Part shown: positions 53,609 to 61,817 of the stretch, one piece after another
How the letters are laid out: the number at the start of each line of letters is the position of its first letter
How positions within the stretch are numbered: position 1 is the stretch's first letter
NCBI RefSeq assembly: GCF_019668465.1
Contig: NZ_AP024828.1
Span: 4,464,001-4,528,000 of the forward strand
Direction of reading: 5' to 3'
Source of the DNA: Mycobacterium senriense
GTDB taxonomy: Bacteria > Actinomycetota > Actinomycetes > Mycobacteriales > Mycobacteriaceae
Length of the DNA stretch: 64,000 bases
The notes under the pieces: generated by a model
Databases searched by the model: none
Told to the model about the DNA's origin: nothing
The model's input: only the letters and a program-made list of their open reading frames with translations
Program-made: the position numbers and the translations under genes

Positions 53609-55001
53609 GTGCTGAGAACTTTAAACGACCAGCCGTCGTTGTGGGACGCGATACTGCCGTCGGAGCTGCTGGTGTTGCCCGACGAATTGGCGCGGGTGGA
53701 CAGGCTGCTCGACGACCCAGCGTTCTTCGCGCCTTTCGTGTCGTTTTTCGACGCACGAATGGGGGCGTCCGTCGGTACCGATGGAGACCTATCTGCGGAT
53801 GATGTTCCTGAAGTTCCGTTACGGGCTGGGTTATGAGTCGCTGTGTCGTGAGGTGGGTGATTCGATTTCCTGGCAACGGTTTTGCCGAATCCCGTTCGGC
53901 ACACGGGTCCCGCATCCGACCACGTTGATGAAGCTGACCCGCCGGTGCGGCGATGCTGCGGTGGCCGGGCTCAACGATGCGCTGTTGGCCAAAGCCACCG
54001 AGCGCAAATTGCTGCGAACCGACAAGGTCCGTGCGGATACCACCGTGGTGCCAGCGGCGGTGGCCTATCCGACCGACTCGGGTTTGTTGGCCAAGGCCGT
54101 GGGCAGCATCGCTGGCACGATCACGCGTATTCAAGCCGCCGGCGGAGCGACGCGCACCCGGGTGCGCGACCGCAGTCGCTCCGCGGGGCAGCGGGCCCGT
54201 TCGATCGCGGCCAAGCTGCGTCTGCGCGGTGCAGCGGCGCGCGAGGAGGGCCAGGCTGCGGTGCTGCGGATTACCGGGGATCTGGCCGGTATCGCCGAAT
54301 CGACGGTGCGTGATGCCCAGGCGGTGCTGCGCAACGCCCGACGGAGTCTGCCCACCGCGACCGGTCGGCGTTGCGGCCAATTGCGCCGAGCGATCAATGA
54401 CCTCGATACGCTGTTGCAACGCACCGCTCTAGTGGTGGCTCAGACCCGCAGCCGGCTGGCCGGAGTGATGCCTGATTCAGCGACCCGGATGGTCAGTTTC
54501 CATGACGTCGATGCCCGCCCCATCCGCAAGGGTCGGCTCGGTAAGCCGGTGGAGTTCGGTTACAAAGCCCAGGTCGTAGACAACGCCGACGGGGTCATCC
54601 TCGACCACACCGTCGAGACCGGAAACCCTGCTGATGCACCGCAATTGGTGCCGGCCATCGCACGCATAACAGAACGCACCGGTGGTGCACCAACAGCGGT
54701 GACTGCTGATCGCGGCTATGGATACGCGTCGGTGGAAACCGAACTGCACGACCTCGGGGTTCGCCGCGTCGCGATCCCGCGTGCCAATAAGCCCAGTGCC
54801 ACCCGCCGGGAGTTCGAACACCGAAGAGCATTCCGCACCAAGATCAAATGGCGAACCGGATGTGAAGGCCGGATCAACCACCTCAAACGCAGCTACGGTT
54901 GGAACCGCACCGAGTTGACCACCCTGACGGGAGCTCGAACCTGGTGCGGACACGGAGTCTTCGCCCACAACCTGGTCAAGATCAGCGCCCTGGCCGCATG
55001 A
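53609..55001 (+). pseudogene. IS transposase, frameshifted (DDE type)
   Basis: The N-terminal part (LRTLNDQPSLWDAILPSELLVLPDELARVDRLLDDPAFFAPFVSFFDARMG) reads from 53609 in one frame. At a run of five G (53761-53765) the frame breaks; with one G fewer it would continue RPSVPMETYLRMMFLKFRYGLGYESL into the 406-residue frame at 53781-55001. That part has the DDE-type segments TDKVRADTTVVPAAVAYPTDSGLLAKA and TAVTADRGYGYASVE, and a C-terminal RRAFRTKIKWRTGCEGRINHLKRSYGWNRTEL. It is inactivated, or uses programmed slippage at the G run; sequencing error is a third option. Confidence 0.8.
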
Positions 55002-55063
55002 ACAGCGCAGACCAGCAGCCCGATCGACCAGCCTCGGCCGTCAGCTCGAGCGCCCTCAGACCA

Positions 55064-55954
55064 TCAACCGTTTTTCAGGTCGAAGTAGCTAGGCGCGTAT
55101 TGGACCATAGGTTCCGAGTCCACATGGCCGCCCGGTGAGATGATGTTGAGCACATTGGGCCGTACTTGATAGCGCGTTCCGTCGGCTGGGTTGGTGATGT
55201 CGAATCCGCTGGATGTGCGGACGGCGTTAGCGAGTTCGATACTGGCTCCGTCGCTCATGCGCACGCCACGGTAGTAATAGTCGCCTGGTCCGGTTTGACA
55301 AACCACCACTTGAGATTTGGTGGTCTGCGCCATCAAAGCCGGTGAATTTCCCGGTTCGCATCGGGCGTAGGAGGCCACGAAGCCTTGCCCATCAGTTCCT
55401 GGCAGGCCGTACGAAGGAGTTGAGACGGTCGGCTGCGTGCTTGTGGGTGGAATCGCGTTGATATCACCTGTATCTCTGTGCAGGATGCCGGTAGCGGTAT
55501 CCATTTTCACGCTTGCGGATCGGAGCAGAGGGAGACTGTCCTCCAATTCACCGACGTTTAGGTTCTGACTGCCGGCGATGCAGAAACGACTGGCAGCATC
55601 GTAATCGCTGATTGCGCCTTGCAACTCCCTCGTCAGATCGAGGTCGGGCGTCGGCATATGCGCCTGAATATTCCCGGCGGCGTCGTGCAGCTTCTCGCAC
55701 GCAAACCCGAAGCCGACCAGATCCTTAGCCTGGGCGGCTGTCACCATGTTGCGGCTTGCATCAGCCAATTCTGCGAAGTACGGCTGGACGTCGGCATACC
55801 ACCTGCGGACCTGCGCACTGACCGGCATAGTCGTCGGTATGACAGTTTCTGTCTTGGCGCTGTTCGGCCGTGACGTTGGAAACCATGGCGCGCACCCGGC
55901 AGCGACCAGGCCGATGGCGGCGATGGCGATTATCTGCTTTATGCGCCCTGCCAC
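55064..55954 (-). CDS. lipoprotein, C-terminus altered by IS insertion
   Basis: A 296-residue lipoprotein with signal MAGRIKQIIAIAAIGLVAAGC (lipobox VAAGC). The mature part has a helical domain (VRRWYADVQPYFAELADASRNMVTAAQAKDLVGFGFACEKLHDAAGNIQAHM) and a C-terminal beta-rich domain (FVASYARCEPGNSPALMAQTTKSQVVVCQTGPGDYYYRGVRMSDG) with a likely disulphide. The last nine residues (PSYFDLKNG, after MVQYA) are encoded wholly or partly by the IS end. Without the IS the frame would end MVQYAPRG. Function is unknown; it could be an envelope-linked accessory of the island. Confidence 0.75.
   Translation of the reverse strand: MAGRIKQIIAIAAIGLVAAGCAPWFPTSRPNSAKTETVIPTTMPVSAQVRRWYADVQPYFAELADASRNMVTAAQAKDLVGFGFACEKLHDAAGNIQAHMPTPDLDLTRELQGAISDYDAASRFCIAGSQNLNVGELEDSLPLLRSASVKMDTATGILHRDTGDINAIPPTSTQPTVSTPSYGLPGTDGQGFVASYARCEPGNSPALMAQTTKSQVVVCQTGPGDYYYRGVRMSDGASIELANAVRTSSGFDITNPADGTRYQVRPNVLNIISPGGHVDSEPMVQYAPSYFDLKNG
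55071..55093 (-). repeat. right terminal inverted repeat of the IS
   Basis: Exact reverse complement of 53501-53523. It lies inside the reading frame of the lipoprotein gene and supplies its last codons. Confidence 0.9.
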
Positions 55955-56073
55955 GACCTGATCGCCCTCCTACCCAGTGGACCGATGACGCCAAACCCCA
56001 AGGGGCCGGGGCGATTGCTGCTGCGATGCCAGATGCGCATGACGGAAGATCACGACCAAATCTTCACCCGTGA

Positions 56074-56397
56074 CTACGGCTGAGGAGGTGGTGGGGCTCC
56101 CGGAACGGGCGGGTTTATCGGGATCAGTCCCCCAGGACTGGGGGCGGGGGCAGCCGGGTAGTTTATGCACGTTCCGGGACCGTTGCCGGCCGTTCCCAGG
56201 GAGGTGCAAACCTGATAGCTCCCGTCCGGGTTAAAGCAGGTGGTGCGCGAACCGATGGGGACGCCCATGTCGGTCACCCAAACAGGAGCCGTACAAGTCT
56301 GATTCGGATCAGCATGGGCGAGGCCTTGTCCCAATCCGAACATCGGCAGGATTGCGACAGGGATGCCTACAGCACGGTATATCGCGCGGCGCAACAT
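56074..56397 (-). CDS. small secreted protein with Pro-rich tail
   Basis: A 107-residue exported protein. The signal peptide (MLRRAIYRAVGIPVAILPMFGLGQGLAHA) ends AHA before DPNQTC. The mature part has four Cys (TCTAPVW, TTCFNPDGSYQVCTS, GTCINYP) and ends in a Pro-rich tail. GGAGGTTTGGGGGT precedes the ATG. Its upstream region resembles that of the secreted gene at 58238-58492, outside the island. Function is unknown. Confidence 0.68.
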   Translation of the reverse strand: MLRRAIYRAVGIPVAILPMFGLGQGLAHADPNQTCTAPVWVTDMGVPIGSRTTCFNPDGSYQVCTSLGTAGNGPGTCINYPAAPAPSPGGLIPINPPVPGAPPPPQP

Positions 56398-56693
56398 ACC
56401 CCCAAACCTCCCTATGGTGCCGTCGATGTTCGGTGACGTCGCCCGATTCGTCGATGGGAGCGTATTCGACCGCGGAGTTGCTCACACGGGAAATTGTGAA
56501 AATTCCTGCAATCGATTCCGCAGTCATGTAGCGCCCCCAGGACTGCACATTCCGGCTGGGCAAGCGGGCGGAAGGGTGAATCGCCTCGAAGGATCGTTTG
56601 CTGACGTCCAAATAGTTCGGCCCTCAGCGTCCGCTTGCGACCTTGTTTTCGCAGCTCAGGGTATTGCGCTTCGTCATGGCTACGGAAAGACTA
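56398..56693. other. 296-bp region between the secreted gene and attR
   Basis: No gene is seen. The first ~120 bases match the upstream region of the gene at 58492 (GGTGACGT...CCCGATTCGTCG and GGGAA-x-T-x-GTGAAA), so they probably carry the minus-strand promoter. The rest leads to the right attachment site. Confidence 0.5.
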
Positions 56694-56743
56694 TGGGACA
56701 TGAACAGCCTGGTGGCCTTCGCTCCCCCGAACCACTTCGAGGG
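56694..56743 (+). repeat. right attachment site (attR) core, 50-bp direct repeat
   Basis: Identical to 37054-37103. Upstream, a few bases (GGAAAGACTAT) still match the target gene but with one base missing, so the original reading frame is not maintained here. Confidence 0.92.
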
Positions 56744-56795
56744 CTTGGCGACGGGCGACGTGAGTTGGGTGTTCGACGCCTCAGCACTGGTCTGA
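56700..56795 (+). pseudogene. displaced 3' tail of the SnoaL/epoxide-hydrolase-like gene
   Basis: The frame ATG...TGA encodes NSLVAFAPPNHFEGLATGDVSWVFDASALV, the same 31-residue tail as the intact gene at 37060-37155 except for two substitutions (N to T and T to V). Beyond the 50-bp core the codons differ mostly at third positions. It is the original chromosomal gene end pushed away by the island. Confidence 0.9.
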
Positions 56796-56810
56796 CAACG
56801 CTTTTCGCGG

Positions 56811-57245
56811 CTATGACTCGGCCAGTTTCCGGAGGCGTTTCAACGTTTCGGTCAGCGTGCGCCCCACCTGGCGCACGGCGATCCGATCGGCGATATACCC
56901 AAGTATTCCCCCGGGCGCCTGATACGACAGCCGAAATGTCACCCTTGTGCAGCCGTCGCCTCTGTCGCGCAACCGCATTCGCCCGCGCAGCGTTACGCCG
57001 GTGATTCCCACCCAGGCGAGGTCGCGGCCGTCGTCGAACTCGACCACCTCGATCACCCCGCCAACGGGTACGGAGCCGATCTTCCAGTGGACGGTGTACC
57101 GCGCACCGACGCCGGGTGGTTGGTCGTTCGACGACTCCCATCGCTCCAGATTCGCCATGAACGACGGGTAACAGTCCGGGTCGCTGACAATTTTCCAGAC
57201 GGCGGCACGGTCGGCGTTGATGACGCAACGGCGTTCGACGCGCAT
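56811..57245 (-). CDS. SRPBCC family protein
   Basis: A 144-residue START-like protein (MRVERRCVINADRAAVWKIVSDPDCYPSFMANLERWESSNDQPPGVGARYTVHWKIGSVPVGG ... TRVTFRLSYQAPGGILGYIADRIAVRQVGRTLTETLKRLRKL). It resembles the mycobacterial polyketide cyclase/coenzyme-Q-binding-like group. Its ATG overlaps the stop of the acyltransferase gene (TGATG), so the two are translationally coupled. The frame is open upstream but the conserved start is at 57245. Ligand unknown, likely a lipid given the partner. Confidence 0.8.
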   Translation of the reverse strand: MRVERRCVINADRAAVWKIVSDPDCYPSFMANLERWESSNDQPPGVGARYTVHWKIGSVPVGGVIEVVEFDDGRDLAWVGITGVTLRGRMRLRDRGDGCTRVTFRLSYQAPGGILGYIADRIAVRQVGRTLTETLKRLRKLAES

Positions 57246-58090
57246 CAGCCGATCACCGGGAATCGTCGTTCGGCGGCCAGCCGGTCGACACCCCCCTGCA
57301 GGGAGGCCATCACCTTGTCGTGCACCGCTTGATCGTCGCCGTCGACCTCGATCGGGTCTTGAACCTCGATCACGATCTTGGTGGGCAACGGGATGTGGCC
57401 CGCCAGGTCGCTGATGTTGAGGCCCCAGGGCAGCGCCAGCGATATCGGAATGCTCTTGAGTCGGAGCAACCTGTCGGCCATCAGCAACTTGGCCAGCCAC
57501 TGCCCGCGGTTGAGGAAGAGCGCGCTTTCCTGCCCACCGATGCTCGCGACGGGGACGATCGGTACCCCGGCCTCGCGGGCCAGCTTGACATAGCCCATGC
57601 GCCCGCCGAAGTCGACTTTGTGGCGTTCCCAGGAGGGTCGGAACACCTCGTAATCACCGCCGGGGTAGACCAGCAGCGCGGCGCCGGAATCCAGTGCGAG
57701 ACGAGCATTCTCGGGATTGGCGGCGACCGTGCCGAATTTGCGCAACCATCCCAGTGGCGGTGCGGAGACGACCAGGTTGTGGGCCAACTGGTAGAACGGC
57801 CGCTCGACGCCGAAATAGGAGCAGAAGGCGAGCGTGAACACGAAGGTGTCGGGCGGCACGTTGCCGCCGCTGTGGTTGCCCACCAGCAGCACCGGCCCCT
57901 CGGCCGGAATGCGATCCAGGCCCCGTACGTCCGCCCTGAAGTAGAACGACGCCAGCAGCCAGGTTCCAGGTAGCTGGTCGCGAATGTAATCCGGATCCCG
58001 CTGGTCAAGGTCGGCTTTGGGCACCCACGACACAACCTTGTCGCGAGCCCAATTCAGGACGCCCTTCGCGGTCGCCATGACGGGAGGCAT
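57245..58090 (-). CDS. lysophospholipid/phosphate acyltransferase (PlsC-like)
   Basis: A 281-residue membrane-associated acyltransferase. It has GPVLLVGNHSGGNVPPDTFVFTLAF (catalytic His/Asp region), LLVYPGGDYEVFRPSWERHKVDFGGRMGYVKLAREAGVPIVPVASIGGQ (acceptor-binding and E/G-rich motif region typical of the mycobacterial PlsC-like group), and ISLALPWGLNISDLAGHIPLPTKIVIEV near the end. It likely transfers acyl chains to a lysolipid or related acceptor. The ATG at 58090 is used; ATG 58078 is possible. It is coupled to the SRPBCC gene downstream. Confidence 0.82.
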   Translation of the reverse strand: MPPVMATAKGVLNWARDKVVSWVPKADLDQRDPDYIRDQLPGTWLLASFYFRADVRGLDRIPAEGPVLLVGNHSGGNVPPDTFVFTLAFCSYFGVERPFYQLAHNLVVSAPPLGWLRKFGTVAANPENARLALDSGAALLVYPGGDYEVFRPSWERHKVDFGGRMGYVKLAREAGVPIVPVASIGGQESALFLNRGQWLAKLLMADRLLRLKSIPISLALPWGLNISDLAGHIPLPTKIVIEVQDPIEVDGDDQAVHDKVMASLQGGVDRLAAERRFPVIG

Positions 58091-58107
58091 ACCCCGGCGT
58101 TACCGGG

Positions 58108-58165
58108 GGTCAAACGCGGTAGGTGCGCGCGGCTTTCTTGCGGGCGATGAGATCGACCACCCCTT
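58108..58165 (-). pseudogene. remnant of an amidohydrolase C-terminus
   Basis: Minus-strand codons read GVVDLIARKKAARTYRV-stop, close to RVVDLIARENAARIYDL of the intact amidohydrolase at 60678-61811. Over 58117-58164 about 40 of 48 bases match 60706-60753. No upstream part of the gene is present. It is a leftover of a second copy or of a recombination event. Confidence 0.7.
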
Positions 58166-58237
58166 GAGTTCGAACCCTGCCTAACCACGTGGAGATGGTC
58201 ACCCTCGTATTTTGACCATCCAACGTTCTACCGTCAG

Positions 58238-58492
58238 CTACAAGTACTGCTGGACGCCTCCGTGGCCGTGGCAGGTGCCACTGGCATGCGGGTGTTCGCT
58301 GAAAGACCAACTTCCATCTGAGCACTGGGCCGTGGCGCCCTGCGGTTGTGGGCCACCTTTTTGCGGATACGGCACGCAGTCACCTGAACTGGCGGTGTAG
58401 CACCCGCCGCTGGGTGACGCGTAGGCCGATGGCACCAACGCGGTGGCGGCTGTGACGATGGCTGCGATGACGAATGCAGCACGGGACAACAC
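58238..58492 (-). CDS. small secreted DUF3761-like protein
   Basis: An 84-residue exported protein. Signal peptide MLSRAAFVIAAIVTAATALVPSAYA, then SPSGGCYTASSGDCVPYPQKGG and the motif QCSDGSWSFSEHPHASGTCHGHGGVQQYL, where the C-x-D-G-x-x-S and H-x-G-T-C-x-G-H-G-G-V pattern is that of DUF3761. Function is unknown. It starts with GTG after GGAGGTTTGGG, a leader shared with the gene at 56074-56397. Confidence 0.78.
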   Translation of the reverse strand: MLSRAAFVIAAIVTAATALVPSAYASPSGGCYTASSGDCVPYPQKGGPQPQGATAQCSDGSWSFSEHPHASGTCHGHGGVQQYL

Positions 58493-58626
58493 GTGCCCAA
58501 ACCTCCGTCTTCTACCGACAGTTTGGTGACGTTTTCCCGATTCGTCGCTCGAAGCCTATGCGTCCGAACGGCTGACCACATGGGAATTCGTGAAATCCTT
58601 CGGCCGGCGGTCGATGAGAGCTTTTG

Positions 58627-60690
58627 CTAGTCCCCGAGCCCGTGCAGCACCCGGAGCCGGACGGGATCGCGCTTGCCTTTCACTGCCACCCATCCGTGCA
58701 TGGTTACTTGTGCCGAATCACCAAGCGCCGCTTCGGTATCGGGGCCGATGACCACCTGGCCCGGGTGGGCCAGGCCCTGCAGCCGTGCCGCCAGGTTCAT
58801 CGTGTCGCCAATTGCGGTGAAGTTGCGTACCTGCAGCGCGCCGACGTTGCCCACCAGCGCAGCACCCGTGTTGATGCCGACCCGAAAGCGCGGCCACTCA
58901 TCGTGTCCGGCGGCCACCTCCTCGACGACGGCGTGCAGCGCCAGCCCGGCGCGGGCGGCCCGCAACACGTGATCGGGCTGGCGCACCGGAGCATTCCAGA
59001 TCGCCACCACCGCATCGCCGGCAAAGGGCAGGACGGTGCCGCCGGCCTCGAGGATGACTGGAACGACCGCGCCATAGTAGGCGTTGAGCATGTCGACAAC
59101 CTGCGCCGGCGAGGTCGCTTCGGTGAATGCGGTGAACCCGTGCAAGTCGGCCATCAACACAGTGATGTCTGCGATCGCGCCTCCCAGGCCCGCCTGGTCG
59201 GGATCCGCGACCAGGGCGGTAGCAACCGCGGGTGACATGTAGCTGCGAAACAGGCCGTCGAGGTTCTGGTAAAGCCGCGCGTTCTCCAATGCCATCGAAG
59301 ACTGCATGGCGAACGACCACAGCAGTGCGATATCGGCGTCCGAGAAGGCGCCGGCCGGTGTTCGGGCCTCAATCATCCCCGCGACCTGGCCCTTGACCGT
59401 CAGTGGAAGTTCGAGAACTGCGGGATCCGGACAGCTGTCGCTACGCCTGGCGGCGGACCCCTCCGCAAAGCTGAGTTCGCCGGCGCTCATCCGGCCGATC
59501 CGAAAAACGATGTCCGGGAAGGCTTCCGCGAGGGCCGCCAGCACGCGGGCAAGCAAGGCATCCTCGTCCTGGATGACGCTGGTTTCCTGGCCCAAAGCCA
59601 CGAGCTCGCCGAGCTTGCGGACGCGTTCTCGTTCGGCGCCCACGGTTTCGGCGCTGCGTTTGAGCACTGCCATCTGCTGCTCGGTGATTTCGAACCGGTC
59701 GGCAAGGGCGGCGGTGGCCGCGGCGGCCGGCACCCGCTCACCCCGCTCGCGGCGCTGCAGCATGTCAACCATCGATTCCAGCGCCGCCGTGTAGTCGCGG
59801 CGCAAAGTGGCGATGGTCTGTTGCGTGGCAAGCGCATCGAAAAGCCCCTTGACGGTGCCCTCGCGGCGGAATTGGACTCGGGCGCTATACGCGATGAAGC
59901 AGAAGGCGGTCGTCATCAGCACGTGCCACAGCCACCAGGAGGCATGCCAGCTCATCCCGAACGCAAGGGCCACCGCCGACTCGGAAAGCAACATGAACGC
60001 CGTCAGCACCGAGATGACTACCACCGCCGGGCGACGCCGGTAGATCGGAAGGTAGGCAAGCGCAGCGATAGCGAAAAGAGCGGCACCAACCAGCGCCGCA
60101 CCCTCCTCCACGCGTTCCACCAGCTCTTGATTAGGGAGCCGGTCGAGCGATCCGAACAGGATGGTGACCGCGCAGGCTGCCATCGACGCGCCCACCAGGA
60201 CCATCAACGAGCGGCGCAGTGCCCACAGGCGGACGCTTCTCTCGGGGCTGAATCTCATCGACGAACCCAGCGCCGCTATTCCCGCCAGCACCAGGCCCAT
60301 TCGGGTCGGCAACATGAAATCCGCATCGGACGTGTCGAACAGGACGCCGGGGGTGAAGACGGCGTGCACTCCGAAAAAGCCGGCGGTCGTGATGAACACC
60401 AGCGACACCAGCCAGAGGCGGGCGTCATCCCGCGCTCGTGATGCCCGGGCGATCAGCGCGCCCAACACGACACTCACGGTCGAGGCGGCCAGCACCAAGA
60501 TGAAATGGGCCACCCGATTGGCCCACTCCAGGTCGATCTGGGGTTTGTCCAGCAGCAGCCACAACGCCAGCATGGGCAACGCCAGATGCATGAGCCAGTT
60601 GGCCGTACGGAGCCTCGATCCCCGGCGTACATCCATCGGCCTGCGACGCCAGGAGCCGGTTCGGTCTGGGCTCACTGTCACGACCGACAA
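58627..60690 (-). CDS. membrane-anchored GAF-containing class III nucleotide cyclase
   Basis: A 687-residue protein. About residues 30-275 contain six or more transmembrane helices; about 300-360 are coiled coil; a GAF-like sensor domain spans about 370-500 (VIQDEDALLARVLAALAEAFPDIVFRIG ... FAMQSSMALENARLYQNLDG). The cyclase domain follows: VLMADLHGFTAFTE (metal Asp, about 517), FAGDAVVAIWNAP (second Asp, about 556), and AIGDTMNLAARLQ with the transition-state Asn and Arg. The usual substrate-selecting Lys before the GD motif is replaced by Pro (VLPFAGD). It overlaps the amidohydrolase gene by 13 bases. Activity should be tested before calling it an adenylate cyclase. Confidence 0.82.
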   Translation of the reverse strand: MSVVTVSPDRTGSWRRRPMDVRRGSRLRTANWLMHLALPMLALWLLLDKPQIDLEWANRVAHFILVLAASTVSVVLGALIARASRARDDARLWLVSLVFITTAGFFGVHAVFTPGVLFDTSDADFMLPTRMGLVLAGIAALGSSMRFSPERSVRLWALRRSLMVLVGASMAACAVTILFGSLDRLPNQELVERVEEGAALVGAALFAIAALAYLPIYRRRPAVVVISVLTAFMLLSESAVALAFGMSWHASWWLWHVLMTTAFCFIAYSARVQFRREGTVKGLFDALATQQTIATLRRDYTAALESMVDMLQRRERGERVPAAAATAALADRFEITEQQMAVLKRSAETVGAERERVRKLGELVALGQETSVIQDEDALLARVLAALAEAFPDIVFRIGRMSAGELSFAEGSAARRSDSCPDPAVLELPLTVKGQVAGMIEARTPAGAFSDADIALLWSFAMQSSMALENARLYQNLDGLFRSYMSPAVATALVADPDQAGLGGAIADITVLMADLHGFTAFTEATSPAQVVDMLNAYYGAVVPVILEAGGTVLPFAGDAVVAIWNAPVRQPDHVLRAARAGLALHAVVEEVAAGHDEWPRFRVGINTGAALVGNVGALQVRNFTAIGDTMNLAARLQGLAHPGQVVIGPDTEAALGDSAQVTMHGWVAVKGKRDPVRLRVLHGLGD

Positions 60691-61811
60691 CCCTGCGGTA
60701 CCAGGTCGTAGATGCGCGCGGCGTTCTCGCGGGCGATCAGGTCGACCACCCGGATGGCGTCCGCCTCGTTCCAGTCGTCGCGGTCCACGAATTCTCGCAA
60801 CACCCGATCAATGCCCCTGCGCCACAAGGCCGTGCCGAGGAAGTGCAGTTCTGCCGGGCCGAATCCGTCGGACGAATACAGGATCTTGGAAAAGGGCGCC
60901 ATCTCCAGCAATCGAGCAAGGAAGGCTGGTGACCGCGCCCCCAGGTGGTTGACGCTCAAGCCGCCGTCGAGATAGACGTTGTTGAACGCCTGGGCGAGGT
61001 AGCCGGCCTCGCGCTCGTAGGGATAGCAGTGCAGCAGGACGATCGGGACGTCCGCCGTGTCGCGCAGAAAGTCAACCAGCAGCAGCGGATTGGCCTTCTG
61101 GAGGTCGCAATCACGATCGCCGAACCCGACGTGGAACTGCAGCGGTTTGCCCAGTCGCAGCGCCTGATGCAACCCGAACCGCAACAGGCCCCTGTCCTGC
61201 AATCGGGTGCCGCCGCGCTCGCGCCACCGGCTCGCGGCTTCGGCGACCTCCGCCCTCGACGGTTCGCTCAGGTCGCCGTCAAACCCGCCGCGGTAGGCCA
61301 GAATCGATTTGGTGCCGACCGCGCCGACGGCGCGCCGGTGCAGGATCTCCTCGAACGCGCCGGCGTAGTCACCCGGCGCCTGTGCGGCCTGCTCGGCCAC
61401 CTCCTCGAGGCGGACGACCTCGCGCGCACGATCGCCGGACAGCCGGGCCATGTCCGCGACCCCGGCGATATCACTGCTGCCGATCCCGGTGTCCACCAGC
61501 CAGTCGCTCACGCCGGCGGCTGCCAGGAACAGCCGCGCCAGCTCCTGCTCCTCGAATTGACTGCGCCGCTCCCAATAGGCCTGCGGGTCGGCGTGTTTGG
61601 GCAGCCCCAGGACGGGGGCGCAGTGCGCGCGCATCGCGAATCCGAGTTGTGAGTCGAAGCCCGAGTAATCGATCGGTTCGTTGTTGGCCTCGTTGAGTGC
61701 GTTCTCGAATCGCTGCCGGTCTCCGGGCGTCAGCCAGCAACCGTGGACATGCTGATCGACCAGCGCCACTTGACCGATGTGCTGGGACAGGGCGCGGGTG
61801 TCGGAGACCAT
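60678..61811 (-). CDS. amidohydrolase family protein (Rv1879-like)
   Basis: A 377-residue TIM-barrel metal hydrolase. VALVDQHVHGCW supplies the first H-x-H; PLQFHVGFGDRD the next His; VPIVLLHCYPYEREAGYLA another; and ILYSSDGFGPAELHF the metal Asp. It starts 6 bases after the glnA3 stop and overlaps the cyclase start, so it lies in one operon with both. The amidohydrolase and glutamine-synthetase-like partners correspond to the two halves of the fungal FluG protein. Substrate may be a gamma-glutamyl compound; this is inference. Confidence 0.83.
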   Translation of the reverse strand: MVSDTRALSQHIGQVALVDQHVHGCWLTPGDRQRFENALNEANNEPIDYSGFDSQLGFAMRAHCAPVLGLPKHADPQAYWERRSQFEEQELARLFLAAAGVSDWLVDTGIGSSDIAGVADMARLSGDRAREVVRLEEVAEQAAQAPGDYAGAFEEILHRRAVGAVGTKSILAYRGGFDGDLSEPSRAEVAEAASRWRERGGTRLQDRGLLRFGLHQALRLGKPLQFHVGFGDRDCDLQKANPLLLVDFLRDTADVPIVLLHCYPYEREAGYLAQAFNNVYLDGGLSVNHLGARSPAFLARLLEMAPFSKILYSSDGFGPAELHFLGTALWRRGIDRVLREFVDRDDWNEADAIRVVDLIARENAARIYDLVPQGCRS

Positions 61812-61817
61812 AACCGG

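Larger units (their letters stand above)
53501..55093 (+). mobile_element. IS element with 23-bp perfect terminal inverted repeats
   Basis: The ends at 53501-53523 and 55071-55093 are perfect inverted repeats beginning CCTAGCTACTTCGACC. The palindrome CTAG at 53502-53505 and 55089-55092 is the probable 4-bp target duplication, making the body 53506-55088. One transposase is encoded, broken by a frameshift. Family assignment needs a search; the protein resembles IS1182/ISNCY-type DDE transposases. Confidence 0.88.
37054..56743. mobile_element. ~19.7-kb integrative genomic (defence) island
   Basis: Bounded by the 50-bp direct repeats at 37054-37103 and 56694-56743. It holds an integrase next to the left repeat, a small accessory module, a type I restriction-modification locus, an AbiE-like pair, a serine resolvase, RES- and HEPN-like genes, an IS element and two secreted/lipoprotein genes. 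Removing it at the repeats restores an intact target gene. I see no conjugation genes, so it may be mobilised or simply an integrase-driven island. Confidence 0.88.

Noticed and set aside
58150..58185. GAGTTCGAACCCTGCC, like the T-arm of a tRNA
   Set aside because: No acceptor, D or anticodon arms around it; no complete tRNA can be folded.
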